Assembly: GCF_020524765.1 (NCBI RefSeq)
Contig: NZ_JAIVLR010000002.1
Span: 646,501-710,500, forward strand
Length of the DNA stretch: 64,000 nt
Reading direction: 5' to 3'
Source: Qipengyuania gaetbuli
GTDB taxonomy: Bacteria; Pseudomonadota; Alphaproteobacteria; Sphingomonadales; Sphingomonadaceae
The position numbers and the translations under genes were made by a program. The notes below the pieces were generated by a model that did no database searches, had not been told where the DNA came from, and was given only the letters and a program-made list of their open reading frames with translations. Below are positions 48,306-58,600 of the stretch, one piece after another (position 1 is the stretch's first letter; every line of letters begins with the position of its first letter).

Positions 48306-48950
48306 TCAAGCGCCTCGGGCAGCTTCGCAGAAGGCACGGATGAGGTCCGGGTCCTTGTTGCCGGGAGCCGTTTCGACGCCGGAAGACGTATCGACCAACG
48401 GGGCTGCCGTAAGATGGACGGCATCGGGGACGTTGGCAGGAGACAAGCCGCCGGCAAGGCCCCAGCCGGACCGGCCCTTCTGGGCTGAAAGTAGCGACCA
48501 GTCGAAGCGTAATCCCATTCCGCCGGGAAGCGCGGCATCCTTCGGCGTTTTCGCATCGAACAACAGCAGGTCTGCCACACCGCGATAGTCTTCGGCCCGG
48601 GCTACATCGGCGGCAGTTGATACCGGGATCGCCTTCCAGACCGGCAAGCCGAACCGCGCCTTGACCTGTGCGACGCGCGCGGGTGTCTCTTCTCCGTGGA
48701 GTTGCACCGCGTCGAGCCGCCCGGCGGCAATGCCTTCCGCGATTGCCTCATCGCCCGCATCGACGAACAGTCCGACCCGGCCAATGCGGCTGCCGCCCCT
48801 TGCTGCAAGTGCAGCCGCAGCGTGGCTGTCAACATTGCGGGGGGAGGGCGGGAAGAACACCAGTCCGGCGAAATCGGCCTGCGAGGCGATTGCTGCGTCC
48901 AGCGCTTCGGCAGTTGCTATGCCGCAGATCTTGATCAGGGGGGCACCCAT
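48306..48950 (-). CDS. trpF: Phosphoribosylanthranilate isomerase
   Basis: Third step of tryptophan synthesis, 214-aa TIM barrel. N-terminal catalytic KICGIATAEALDAAI (Cys9), FPPSPRNVD, GLFVDAGDEAI, VQLHGEETPARV, DLLLFDAKTP with catalytic Asp near residue 130, and GLAGGLSPANV, then DTSSGVETAPGNKD. It follows a GNAT and pyrF on the minus strand. trpB and trpA, often next to trpF, are not present; rpsD follows instead. Confidence 0.95.
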   Translation of the reverse strand: MGAPLIKICGIATAEALDAAIASQADFAGLVFFPPSPRNVDSHAAAALAARGGSRIGRVGLFVDAGDEAIAEGIAAGRLDAVQLHGEETPARVAQVKARFGLPVWKAIPVSTAADVARAEDYRGVADLLLFDAKTPKDAALPGGMGLRFDWSLLSAQKGRSGWGLAGGLSPANVPDAVHLTAAPLVDTSSGVETAPGNKDPDLIRAFCEAARGA

Positions 48951-48959
48951 TGCCTCTAC

Positions 48960-49469
48960 CTAGTCAGCCGACAGCGGCTTTGCCAGCACCACGAATTCGA
49001 GCGGCGGATCGCGCAGGATGGGGAAGGGCCGCCTTTCGCCCGTCGGACGATAGCCGCTGCGTTCGTACCATGCGATGAGCGATTCCCTTTGGGAAATGAC
49101 GGTCATTTCCATGACCTTCAGACCCATTGAACGCGCTTTCTCCTCGGCCCCGCGCAGGAGCTTGGTTCCGAGACCTGCCGATTGCAGGGTAGGGGAAACG
49201 GTCAGCATGCCGAGGTAACCGAGAGCGTCGCTGACGGCGGTCACGGCAACGCAGCCGACAATCCTGTCCACTTCGTTTCGGGCAACACACAGGGCGATGT
49301 CGGGCGCTTCGATCATACGCACGATCTCGCCCATCGAGGTGCGCTCGCCATCAAGGAGGTCGGCCTCGTGGGTCCAGCCCTGGCGCGCGGAATCGCCGCG
49401 ATAGGCGCTTTCGACCAGCTGCCGGATATCTTCGGCGTCTTTCGGCGACGCCTCTTCGAATCGATTCAA
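48960..49469 (-). CDS. GNAT family N-acetyltransferase
   Basis: 169-aa acyltransferase. GNAT core: DAEDIRQLVESAYRGD, the beta-strand YLGMLTVSPTLQSAGLGTKLL with the acetyl-CoA pyrophosphate loop (QSAGLG) near residue 113, and MEMTVISQRESLIAWYERSGY. TTG at 49469 overlaps the pyrF stop by four bases (TTGA); no ATG is available without losing the first strand. Substrate unknown; the position between pyrF and trpF is unusual. Confidence 0.85.
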   Translation of the reverse strand: MNRFEEASPKDAEDIRQLVESAYRGDSARQGWTHEADLLDGERTSMGEIVRMIEAPDIALCVARNEVDRIVGCVAVTAVSDALGYLGMLTVSPTLQSAGLGTKLLRGAEEKARSMGLKVMEMTVISQRESLIAWYERSGYRPTGERRPFPILRDPPLEFVVLAKPLSAD

Positions 49470-50140
49470 AGTGTCGCCTCGATCGCGCGCGCGGCTTCGG
49501 CCGGATCGTCGGCGCGGCTTATGGGACGACCGATGACCAGCACGCTCGCACCGTCGTCGCGTGCCTGACGCGGCGTGACTACACGCTTCTGGTCGCCAAC
49601 GGCGCTGCCTGCCGGGCGCAGGCCGGGAACGACGAAATAGCCGTCCTTCCACTGGCTATGGACTGCCTTCACCTCGTGGCCGGAGCACACGATGCCGTCG
49701 AGCCCGCTTTCGTGCGCCAGTTCGGCAAGGCGCATGACATGGTCGTGCGCGCTTCCCTGCACGCCCGTGCGTTGAAGATCGCGGTCGTCCATGCTGGTCA
49801 GCATGGTGACACCGACGACCTTGGTATGCTCACCGGCCGCAGCCTTCGCGTCTTCCATCATCGCCCGCCCGCCGCTGGCGTGGATGGTGATGATCGCCGG
49901 CTCCAGCGAATGGATCGCGTGCATCGCGCCGGCCACGGTGTTGGGGATGTCGTAAAGCTTGAGGTCGAGGAAGACAGGCAGGCCGAGCTGGCCGATCATG
50001 TGCACTCCGTGTGCCCCGTGCGCGCAGAAGAATTCGAGGCCCAGCTTGATACCGCCCACGTGCGCCTTGACCTTTTCGGCCAGGGCGACGCCGTCCCTCA
50101 GGCGCGGGACGTCCAGCGCAAGATAGATCGGATTGCTCAT
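49466..50140 (-). CDS. pyrF: Orotidine-5'-phosphate decarboxylase
   Basis: Last step of UMP synthesis, 224-aa TIM barrel. Catalytic Asp-Lys-x-x-Asp in VFLDLKLYDIPNTV near residue 58-68, KLGLEFF, ITIHASGG, VPGLRPAGS and GRPISRADDPAEAARAI. ATG at 50140 overlaps the lapA stop (ATGA), so the four genes lapA-pyrF-GNAT-trpF form a tight operon. Confidence 0.96.
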   Translation of the reverse strand: MSNPIYLALDVPRLRDGVALAEKVKAHVGGIKLGLEFFCAHGAHGVHMIGQLGLPVFLDLKLYDIPNTVAGAMHAIHSLEPAIITIHASGGRAMMEDAKAAAGEHTKVVGVTMLTSMDDRDLQRTGVQGSAHDHVMRLAELAHESGLDGIVCSGHEVKAVHSQWKDGYFVVPGLRPAGSAVGDQKRVVTPRQARDDGASVLVIGRPISRADDPAEAARAIEATL

Positions 50141-50499
50141 GCCCGCTGGTTGGGTTCGGGCTCGACCGGATTGGCCGGTTCCGCAGCGGGCGAGGCAATG
50201 GCTTCAGCGGGAGCCGGGGCAGTGACGGGCGTATCGTCCACCCGCGGGCTCGCCATTTTGGCCGTTGCCTGCTCCAGCGCCGAGATGCGGCGGGCCTGCC
50301 GCCAGCGGACGCCGCGGTGATAGAGCCACATCGGGATGAGCCCGATCATGAACGAGACGATCACGAGCGCAGGGACGCGCGTATCCCAGACGATGCCGGG
50401 CCAGATGCGTACGTCGATCTGCTTGTCCCAGTTGCCGAAGGAGAAGGCGAGCACTGCCACCAGCAGCAATACCCAAAGGATTGTCCGGACAATCTGCAT
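50137..50499 (-). CDS. LapA/DUF1049-type small membrane protein
   Basis: 120 aa, first membrane helix residues ~5-24 and second ~45-63, then a Pro/Ala/Glu-rich cytoplasmic tail. The motif FSFGNWDKQIDVRIWPGIVWDT is typical of DUF1049 (LapA_dom), related to lipopolysaccharide-assembly protein A (YciS) of E. coli. Often found next to pyrF in sphingomonads. Likely a small envelope-assembly factor. Confidence 0.85.
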   Translation of the reverse strand: MQIVRTILWVLLLVAVLAFSFGNWDKQIDVRIWPGIVWDTRVPALVIVSFMIGLIPMWLYHRGVRWRQARRISALEQATAKMASPRVDDTPVTAPAPAEAIASPAAEPANPVEPEPNQRA

Positions 50500-50560
50500 T
50501 CTGCGTTACCCCTCAGCTGTTTGGCCGCGATGCTAGGCGCGCATCAACCGCGCGGCAAGG

Positions 50561-51871
50561 TCAGCCGAAGACGCGGTCGAAAATCGTGTCGACGTGCTTG
50601 AAGTGATAATCGAGGTCGAACCGTTCCTCGAGCTGTTCGACGGTCAGCGCGGCGGTCACTTCCTCGTCCTGCTTCAGCAGGTCGAGCAGCATCACCTTGC
50701 CGTCCGATTCCCAGACCTTCATCGCGTTGCGCTGGACAAGGCGGTAGGCGTCCTCGCGGCTCACGCCGTTCTGGGTGAGGGCAAGAAGAACGCGCTGCGA
50801 ATGGATCAGGCCGCCCATGCGGTCCATGTTCGCCTGCATGCGCTCGGGATAAACGAGCAGCTTGTCGACCACGCCGGTCAGGCGGGCAAGCGCGAAGTCG
50901 AGCGTGATCGTCGCGTCGGGACCGATGAAGCGTTCGACCGATGAGTGCGAGATATCGCGCTCGTGCCACAGCGCTACGTTCTCCAGCGCGGGCAGGGCAT
51001 AGGCGCGGATCATGCGGGCCTGGCCGGTCAGGTTCTCGGTCAGGATCGGGTTGCGCTTGTGCGGCATGGCCGACGAACCCTTCTGGCCGGGCGAGAAATA
51101 TTCCTCGGCTTCCAGCACCTCGGTGCGCTGGAGGTGGCGGATTTCCACGGCAAGGCGCTCGATCGAGCCGGCAATAACGGCGAGCGTAGAGAAATACATG
51201 GCGTGGCGGTCGCGCGGGATGACCTGCGTGGAGACGGGTTCCGCCTTGAGGCCCATCTTCTCGGCGACATATTCCTCGACCGACGGATCGATGTTGGCGA
51301 ACGTACCGACCGCGCCCGAAATCGCGCAGGTCGCGATTTCCTCGCGCGCGGCGAGGAGGCGGGTCTTGCAGCGGTCGAATTCGGCATAGGCCTGGGCAAG
51401 CTTGAGCCCGAAGGTCACCGGCTCTGCGTGGATGCCGTGGCTGCGGCCGATGGTGGGCGTGTACTTATGCTCTTTCGCCCTGCGCTCGATCGCTTCGAGC
51501 AGGGCGTCCATGTCTTCGAGCAGGATGTCCGTTGCACGGGCCAGTTGCACCGCAAGCGTGGTGTCGAGCACATCGCTGCTGGTCATGCCCTGGTGCATGA
51601 AACGCGCCTCGTCGCCGACGTTTTCGGCCACCCAGGTGAGGAAGGCGATCACGTCGTGTTTGGTGACAGCCTCGATCGCGTCGATGGCTTCCACGTCGAT
51701 CTTGGGGTCGGTTGCCCACCAGTCCCACAGGGCCTTGGCCGCGCTTTTCGGAACAACGCCGAGTTCGCCCAGCTTCTCGGTCGCGTGCGCCTCGATCTCG
51801 AACCAGATGCGGTATTTCGCTTCCGGCTCCCAGAGAGCGGTCATGGCAGGGCGGGCATAGCGGGGGACCAT
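50561..51871 (-). CDS. purB: Adenylosuccinate lyase
   Basis: Cleaves succinyl groups in purine synthesis, releasing fumarate; 436 aa, homotetramer. Signature GSSAMPHKRNPILTENLTG near residue 265, TSSDVLDTTLAVQL near residue 84 and SHGIHAEPVTFGLKLA near residue 140 with catalytic His. ATG 51871 follows GGAG and gives the normal N-terminus MVPRYARPAMTALWEPEAKY; longer frames add non-family sequence. Placed 61 bp upstream of lapA. Confidence 0.95.
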   Translation of the reverse strand: MVPRYARPAMTALWEPEAKYRIWFEIEAHATEKLGELGVVPKSAAKALWDWWATDPKIDVEAIDAIEAVTKHDVIAFLTWVAENVGDEARFMHQGMTSSDVLDTTLAVQLARATDILLEDMDALLEAIERRAKEHKYTPTIGRSHGIHAEPVTFGLKLAQAYAEFDRCKTRLLAAREEIATCAISGAVGTFANIDPSVEEYVAEKMGLKAEPVSTQVIPRDRHAMYFSTLAVIAGSIERLAVEIRHLQRTEVLEAEEYFSPGQKGSSAMPHKRNPILTENLTGQARMIRAYALPALENVALWHERDISHSSVERFIGPDATITLDFALARLTGVVDKLLVYPERMQANMDRMGGLIHSQRVLLALTQNGVSREDAYRLVQRNAMKVWESDGKVMLLDLLKQDEEVTAALTVEQLEERFDLDYHFKHVDTIFDRVFG

Positions 51872-52050
51872 CGGTCGACTCCGTGAAGAAAAAAGGCAGG
51901 GCTGGCGTTTGCGCAGCGCGCTAGGCAAGGCAGCCCGAACTGGCAAGGGCGCACGGCCTGTTACGCATACGTTATTGGACGATTTCGCCATTATCGGACA
52001 GCGGCGCTTGTTCGATTGCAAGCGGCTGCGATTGCGGTAAGTTGTTCTTC

Positions 52051-54861
52051 ATGAACGACCAATCGATCCATTCGGCCGCAAAAATTTCCCTCGCCACAGG
52101 CGCAGCAATCTGGTTGGCGCTGGCCGCTCCCGCTCATGCGGGTGACAAGGTGATTTACGGGGACACGCCGGAATGGGTCGACAAGGTGGCGCTGTCGCGG
52201 GTGAACGTCGAAAGCGATCCTTCGGCGCTGATCTACGACTGGCAGCATCGCCTCGAAAACGGCGTGGTGAGCGAATACGCCGACACGGCCATCAGGATCG
52301 ACAATCCGGACCTGCTGATGGAGCACGGGACGGTCACGCTCGCATGGCTGCCGGACAAGGGCGACCTCACTGTCCACCAGGTCCAGATCATCCGTGGCGC
52401 GGAGATCATCGATGTCATTGCGTCGGGTGCCCAGTTCGATGTGCTTCGCCGCGAACAGGGGCTGGAGCAGCGCTTGCTCGATGGTCAGCTGACCGCGACG
52501 CTGGCTGTTCCCGGCCTGCAGGTCGGCGATATCCTGCGGGTGAGCCATACCGTGACCATTGCCGACCAGGCGCTGGGCAAGGAAATGCAATCGTCGCAGT
52601 ACCTTGTGCCCGCGCCTTGGCAGGTCGGCTTCTCGCGCGCGATCGTGAGCTGGCCCGAAGGTGCCGATGTCTATTTCGGCGCGGAAGATTTCGCCCGCCT
52701 CCCGCAGCCCGTCACTCGCAACGGCTATCGCACGCTGACCGTCACACTGCCGATCGACGAACCGCCGGAAATGCCCGGCGACGCGCCATCGCGTTTCAAC
52801 CGCGATCCGATCCTGCGCGTCGGTACCTTTGCCGACTGGCAGGAACTGTCCCGCTCTTTCGCGCCCCATTACGAGAAAGCCGCCAAGGTCGCCGACGACA
52901 GCGCGGTTGCCGCCAAGGCGCGCGAGATCATGGCCAAGACTGCCGATCCTCTGGAGCGGACCGCCATGGCCCTACGACTTGTCCAGGACGAGGTCAGCTA
53001 CCTCCTCAATGGGCTCGATGGCGGGAACTACATGCCGCAATCGGCAGCAGCAACGTGGGAGAAGCGCTACGGCGACTGCAAGGCCAAGTCGGTCCTGCTT
53101 TATTCGTTGCTGTCCCGCATGGGCATCGACGCGCGGCCGGTTCTCGTCACCACGATGGGCGGGGACGCCTTGCCCGAACTCCTGCCGATCCCTGGCAATT
53201 TCGATCACATGATCGTACACGCCAATGTTGGCGGCACCGACTACTGGCTCGACGGGACGAGCACCGCAACGCGGATGACCAATATCGGGGAAGTCCCGGC
53301 GTTCTACTACGCCCTTCCGCTTAGCGAAGGAGGTTCCGGCCTAGTCCCCATGACGCAACGCCGCCAGCCGTGGCCCGACATGGTCATGGACCTGACCAGC
53401 GACTATTCCGCCGGTGTCGACTTCCCGGCGCTGTTCACGCTCAAGATGTCGATCTACGGGGCGCGCGGCGCAGGCTTCCGCGCGGCTGCCGACGAGGCGG
53501 ACGAGGACAAGCTGAAACAGTTTGCGCAAGGATTCTCGACCGGACCGGGCGGCGCGGTGACTTCGGTTACGCTCGAATATGATGACGAGGCAGCTGCCGG
53601 CGTGCTGGAGGTCAAGGGCGTGATGCCGGGCGACTTCACCTGGAGCGACGGACGCCTGCGCCTCTCTGCCGATCAGTCGGAGCAGTATAATTTCAACCCC
53701 GATCGCGCGCGTTCGGAATGGCGTGACATTCCCGTGTTTACCCCGGGGCCGCAATACAACCGTATCGCGGCAACCATCATCCTTCCCGAGGGGCTGGACG
53801 GGTTCGAAAATACCGGTCCGGAGTCGATCGACACTGGGTTTGCGAACACCACCCTCAAAGGGGTCACCAGCCACGTGGGCAACAAGGTGACCTATAATGT
53901 CGATGTCTGGCAGGATCTTGGCGAGGTGCCCGCGGCCGAGCTGCCGACCCACAAGCGCAAGGTGCGCGAGATCAACTCGATCAAGTCCGAACTGCTCGCG
54001 CCGGAAGGCTTCGCCTGGCGCTGGGAAGTCGATGCCAAGGAACTGGCCCGCCGCACCGCACCGCTGGTCGAGGCATATGACAAGGCCGTCGCCTTCGCAT
54101 CCAGCGATGATTGGGGTCCGCTAAGCCAGCGCGCCAGTTTCCGCGCGCAGATTTTCGACTGGAAGGGTGTGCTCGAAGATCTCGACACGCTGATCGAGAA
54201 CCAGCCGAGCGCCAATCTCTACAGCTGGCGCGGTGCCGTGCACGAAGCGTTGGGCAATAGAGAGGCGGGCATTGCCGACGCGCGGATGGCCTACGATCTC
54301 GATCCGGCTTCCGCCTATGCGTTCAGCCTTGCTGAAATGCTGGCCTATGCAGGCAAGCGGGACGAGGCGCTCGAACTGCTCGATTCGTTGCCGGTCGGCG
54401 ATGACGAGGAAGGATCCTTCGCCAGCACTTATGCCACTGTGGCAGGCCTTGCTGGCCGCACGCAGGATGCGCTCGAAGTGCTGTCGCGGCAGGTTGCCGC
54501 CAAGCCGACGAATGCATCTGTGCTTAACGCCGACTGCTGGTTCCGCGGCCTGTTCGATATCGAGGCGGAAGGCGCAATGCCAACCTGTACCAAGGCGATC
54601 GAGCGCGCATCCAACAGTGCACCCATGCTCGATAGCCGGGCGATGGTCAGCTACCGCCTGGGCAATTTCGACGCTGCGCTGAAGGATCTCGACAGTGCGC
54701 TGGAACTGGCGCCCAATTTGTCGGCCTCGCTTTACCTTCGCGGTATCGTGCGTCTGGAAAAGGGCGACAAGGGTGGCCGGGTCGATGTGGAGCGGGCGCT
54801 GCGGATGGCACCGGAACTGGCGGCCCGTTACGCAGCGCACGGCGTCGCGCCCCGCAAGTAA
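52051..54861 (+). CDS. DUF3857, transglutaminase and TPR domain protein, secreted
   Basis: 936-aa periplasmic/outer-membrane-associated protein. Signal peptide residues ~8-30 (SLATGAAIWLALAAPAHA); DUF3857 domain ~50-240; transglutaminase-like core ~280-410 with a full catalytic triad Cys343 (RYGDCKAKS), His386 (FDHMIVHAN) and Asp401 (DYWLDGTS); then a linker domain, and TPR-like helical repeats ~700-930 (for example ASAYAFSLAEMLAYAGKRDE, ADARMAYDLD). Intact catalytic residues suggest a peptidase, amidase or crosslinker. ATG 52051 used; the TTG nine bases earlier has no support. Divergent from purB. Confidence 0.9.
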   Translation: MNDQSIHSAAKISLATGAAIWLALAAPAHAGDKVIYGDTPEWVDKVALSRVNVESDPSALIYDWQHRLENGVVSEYADTAIRIDNPDLLMEHGTVTLAWLPDKGDLTVHQVQIIRGAEIIDVIASGAQFDVLRREQGLEQRLLDGQLTATLAVPGLQVGDILRVSHTVTIADQALGKEMQSSQYLVPAPWQVGFSRAIVSWPEGADVYFGAEDFARLPQPVTRNGYRTLTVTLPIDEPPEMPGDAPSRFNRDPILRVGTFADWQELSRSFAPHYEKAAKVADDSAVAAKAREIMAKTADPLERTAMALRLVQDEVSYLLNGLDGGNYMPQSAAATWEKRYGDCKAKSVLLYSLLSRMGIDARPVLVTTMGGDALPELLPIPGNFDHMIVHANVGGTDYWLDGTSTATRMTNIGEVPAFYYALPLSEGGSGLVPMTQRRQPWPDMVMDLTSDYSAGVDFPALFTLKMSIYGARGAGFRAAADEADEDKLKQFAQGFSTGPGGAVTSVTLEYDDEAAAGVLEVKGVMPGDFTWSDGRLRLSADQSEQYNFNPDRARSEWRDIPVFTPGPQYNRIAATIILPEGLDGFENTGPESIDTGFANTTLKGVTSHVGNKVTYNVDVWQDLGEVPAAELPTHKRKVREINSIKSELLAPEGFAWRWEVDAKELARRTAPLVEAYDKAVAFASSDDWGPLSQRASFRAQIFDWKGVLEDLDTLIENQPSANLYSWRGAVHEALGNREAGIADARMAYDLDPASAYAFSLAEMLAYAGKRDEALELLDSLPVGDDEEGSFASTYATVAGLAGRTQDALEVLSRQVAAKPTNASVLNADCWFRGLFDIEAEGAMPTCTKAIERASNSAPMLDSRAMVSYRLGNFDAALKDLDSALELAPNLSASLYLRGIVRLEKGDKGGRVDVERALRMAPELAARYAAHGVAPRK

Positions 54862-54873
54862 GGCGACCTTGTC

Positions 54874-55572
54874 CTAGATCAGGCCCTTGGCGCGCAGCGA
54901 TACGTGGCTGCCGCGCCCCACGATGACGTGGTCGTGGACGGTAATGTTGAGCAGCCGCCCGGCCTCCGCGATCCGGCTGGTAATCTGGATGTCCGCGCGG
55001 CTGGGTTCGGGATCCCCGCTCGGGTGGTTGTGCACCAGGATCAGCGCAGTTGCCCCGATGTCGAAGGCCTTTCGGATCACTTCGCGCGGATGGATGGCAG
55101 CCTCGTCGACCGACCCTTCGGCCGCAAGGTGATCGAGGATAAGCCGGTTGCGCGTGTCGAGATAGAGAACCCGCACGCGCTCGTGCTTGAGATGGCCCAT
55201 GTCGATCGCAAGATAGTCAAGCAGGGCCTGCCAGCTTCCCAGCACCGGCTGCTGCTCTATCGCGCCTCGGGCCATGCGTCGTGCTGCCATGGCAACTGCG
55301 AAAAGCGAGGCGGCGCTGGCTTCGCCCATGCCCTTGACCTGCGCCAGTGCTTGCGGATCGGCGTTCAGCACGCCGGCAAAGGAACCGAAGCGCGCAATCA
55401 GCGTCTTTGCCAAGGGCTTGGTGTCTCCCTGACGGAACGCCGCGAAAAGGAGGTACTCGAGCAATTCGTAATCGGCCAAAGCGTGCGGCCCGCCCTTGAG
55501 CAGTCGCTGGCGAAGCCGTTCACGGTGCCCGGCACCGGAATGCTCCTTTGATATGCTGCCCCCGTCAGACAA
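54874..55572 (-). CDS. radC: RadC family JAB-domain protein
   Basis: 232-aa protein with helix-hairpin-helix N-terminus (LLEYLLFAAFRQGDTKPLAKTL) and a C-terminal JAMM/MPN+ domain: metal motif LVHNHPSGDPEPSRAD near residue 172, preceded by EVIRKAFDIGATALIL. E. coli RadC was first linked to DNA repair but its role there is doubtful; JAMM proteins are metal isopeptidase/deubiquitinase-like. Converges with the DUF3857 gene (12-bp gap) and is divergent from the YdbH-like gene. Confidence 0.92.
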   Translation of the reverse strand: MSDGGSISKEHSGAGHRERLRQRLLKGGPHALADYELLEYLLFAAFRQGDTKPLAKTLIARFGSFAGVLNADPQALAQVKGMGEASAASLFAVAMAARRMARGAIEQQPVLGSWQALLDYLAIDMGHLKHERVRVLYLDTRNRLILDHLAAEGSVDEAAIHPREVIRKAFDIGATALILVHNHPSGDPEPSRADIQITSRIAEAGRLLNITVHDHVIVGRGSHVSLRAKGLI

Positions 55573-55670
55573 ATCGCGACCCTATTTAGCGACCTTTCAA
55601 AGGCTTGCATTGCCTTCGCGCGGCGATGGGCGCAAGTGTGCGCATAATGGATGAGGGGGAAACCGCAGGC

Positions 55671-58600
55671 ATGACGAGCTATCGGCCGCGCTGGCGCAAG
55701 AAGCGCTATGCCGTGCCCGGTCTCTCGCTGATCACCCTATTGGCGGTTTTCCTCATGGCCTGGGCCAATCGCGAAAGCATCGCGCATGATTTCATCCGCG
55801 ACCAGTTCGACGCCTATGGCATCGAGGGTACGTACGAAATCGAACGCATCGGCGGGCAAACGCAGGTCATCTCCGATCTCGTAATCGGCGACCCGGCAGC
55901 GCCCGACCTCACCGCGAAACAGGCTGTGGTGAAGCTCAAGTATCGGTTGGGCTTGCCGCAAATCGGCAGCATCACGCTGGTGGAGCCGCGTCTTTACGCG
56001 ACCTACCTCGATGGGCGGCTGAGTTTCGGGTCGCTCGATCCGTTGGTGTTTGCCGAAAGCGAGGAGGAGCCCGGACTTCCCGCGTTCAACGTCGCGATAA
56101 GTGACGGTCGCGGCTTGCTCGAAACGGACTATGGCCCGGTAGGCTTCAAACTCGAGGGGAAGGGACCGCTCGACAACGGATTCACGGGCATTTTCGCGGC
56201 AGTTGCTCCCGATCTTGCGATTGGCGGGTGCGAAGCGCGGCAGACGACGCTTTACGGCAAGGTGTCGACCGATGGAGGCACGCCGGAGTTCTCAGGTCCG
56301 CTGAGGCAGCAAGACCTTACCTGCGAGGGCAACGGCGTCCGGGTGACCGGACTGGTTGCCGAACTCGATGCAGCCATGACACCTCAATTGTCCGATCCCT
56401 CGATCGAGGCGCGGATCGACACGGATGCGCTCGCCATTCCCGGCGGTGCGGCCCAGTCGCTTGCGGGGACGATCCGTGCACAGATACGGGGCGATGATGC
56501 CACCGCCCGTTTCTCGCTTGCCGCGCGCGGTTTCGAGACGCCGCAGGCTATCGCCGCCGTCATGACAGCCGAAGGCGTGGCGCGCGGTCGCGGCGGCTTC
56601 GAACGGTTGGAGGTAGATGGCAATCTCGAAGGTAACGGTCTGCGGCTCGGCAGCCGTCTGGTCGACGGCATCGAAAGCCTGTCCCAAGCGGGCGAGGGCA
56701 CGCTTGTCGAACCGATTGTCCGCAAGATCGCTGCATCGCTGCAGGCGCAAACCCGTGGCAGTTCGCTGGAGGCCCGCATCCGTTTCAGGCAAGATGCGAA
56801 GGGATATTCGCTGCTGATCCCGCAGGCCGAACTGGCCGGAGGCAGGGGCGGGCGCATTCTCTCCCTGTCGCGGGTTCAGGTGGGTGCCAGTACAGGAGAG
56901 GCTGCCCGCTTCTCCGGCAATGTCGCGATCGGTGGCCCCGGCCTGCCGAGCATTTCGGGCCGGATGGAAAACAACGGCGGGGCCGGTCCGGTCTTCCGCC
57001 TGTCCATGGCGCCCTACGAAGCTGGCGGATCTACGCTGGCCATCCCCCGCATGAGCATCGTGCAAGGCGAAGGCGGGGCGTTCGGCTTTTCCGGCCAGGT
57101 AGAGGCGACCGGCCCGGTGCCCGGCGGCGCAGTCGATGGCCTCTCGGTTCCGGTCAGCGGGCGCTATGGCGCTGACGGGGCGCTTGCACTCTGGCGGGAT
57201 TGCACGCGGATCGCGTTTCGCCGCATCGCCTTTGCAGATCTCAATATCGCTGGGCCCGGCCTGACGCTTTGTCCGCCACCGGGTCGCCCGATGCTGCGCA
57301 GCGGGGCTGCCGGTATCCAGTTCGCAGCCGGTGCTCCTTCTCTCGACCTAAAGGGTTCGCTTGCCGACACGCCCATCCGTATCGCCAGCGGCCCGGTGGG
57401 CTTTGCCTGGCCCGGTACGATCAGCGCCCGTAATCTTGCAATTGCGCTGGGTCCGGCGGAAAGCGCCAGCCGTTTCGTCATCAGCGATCTTCAAGCACAG
57501 GTAGGCGAGAATATCGCGGGGACATTCTCCAATGCGGACATCAGGCTCGCATCGGTTCCGCTTGATATTGGCAATGCGACCGGAAACTGGGATTACACTG
57601 GCGGCGTGTTCACCATCGGCAATGCATCGCTCCGCGTAGCCGATCGCGAAACTCCCGACCGCTTCCAGCCGCTGGTCGCCAACGGCGGCACGCTGACGCT
57701 GCGCGACAGCATTATCGACGCGCGCGCCGAACTGCGCGATCCATACGAGGGGCGCCTGATCACTATCGCCGATATCCGACAAAATCTGGGAACGGGGGCA
57801 GGGTATGCCGACCTCGACGTGCCCGGTATCGTGTTCGACGAGAACTTCCAGCCGTCACCATCCAGCAACATCTGCTTCGATGGCGGCGAGCCGGGCCCGC
57901 GGGAGCCGAGTGGCCTCAGTTGCCTTGCGCTGGGCGTCGTCGCCAACGCGGAAGGGACCGTCACCGGTCGCGGCCGGATCGACTGGGACAGCGATGGCGA
58001 AGTCACCAGCACCGGCACCTTCTCCACCGATGACTTCGATTTCGCAGCCGCATTCGGGCCCGTCGAGGGCGCCAGCGGGACCATCGAGTTCACCGACCTG
58101 CTGGGCCTGACGACCGCACCCGGCCAGAAATTGCGCGTCGCATCGATCAATCCGGGCGTCGAGGTGCTGGATGGTGAGATCGAGTTCGAACTGCGCGGCG
58201 GCGAGGTGCTTGCGGTTGCCGGCGGAAGCTGGCCTTTCATGGGCGGCCGCCTCATCCTGCGCGAGGTCGATTTCAGGTTCGGTGTCGAGGAAGAGCGGCG
58301 ATACATCTTCGAGATTGTCGGCCTGGATGCCGCGCAATTCGTCGCCCAGATGGAATTCGAGAATATCTCCGCGACGGGGATCTTCGACGGAACCGTGCCA
58401 ATTGTCTTCGGTGAAAACGGCAATGGCCGGATCGACGAAGGCATCCTTCTCTCGCGGCCCCCGGGCGGCAATATCTCCTATGTCGGCGAGCTGACCTATG
58501 AAGACCTCTCGCCGGTCGCCAATTATGCCTTCGACGCCTTGCGCAGCATGAACTTCACCCAGATGCGCGTGGTCATGGAAGGACCGCTGGCAGGCGAAAT

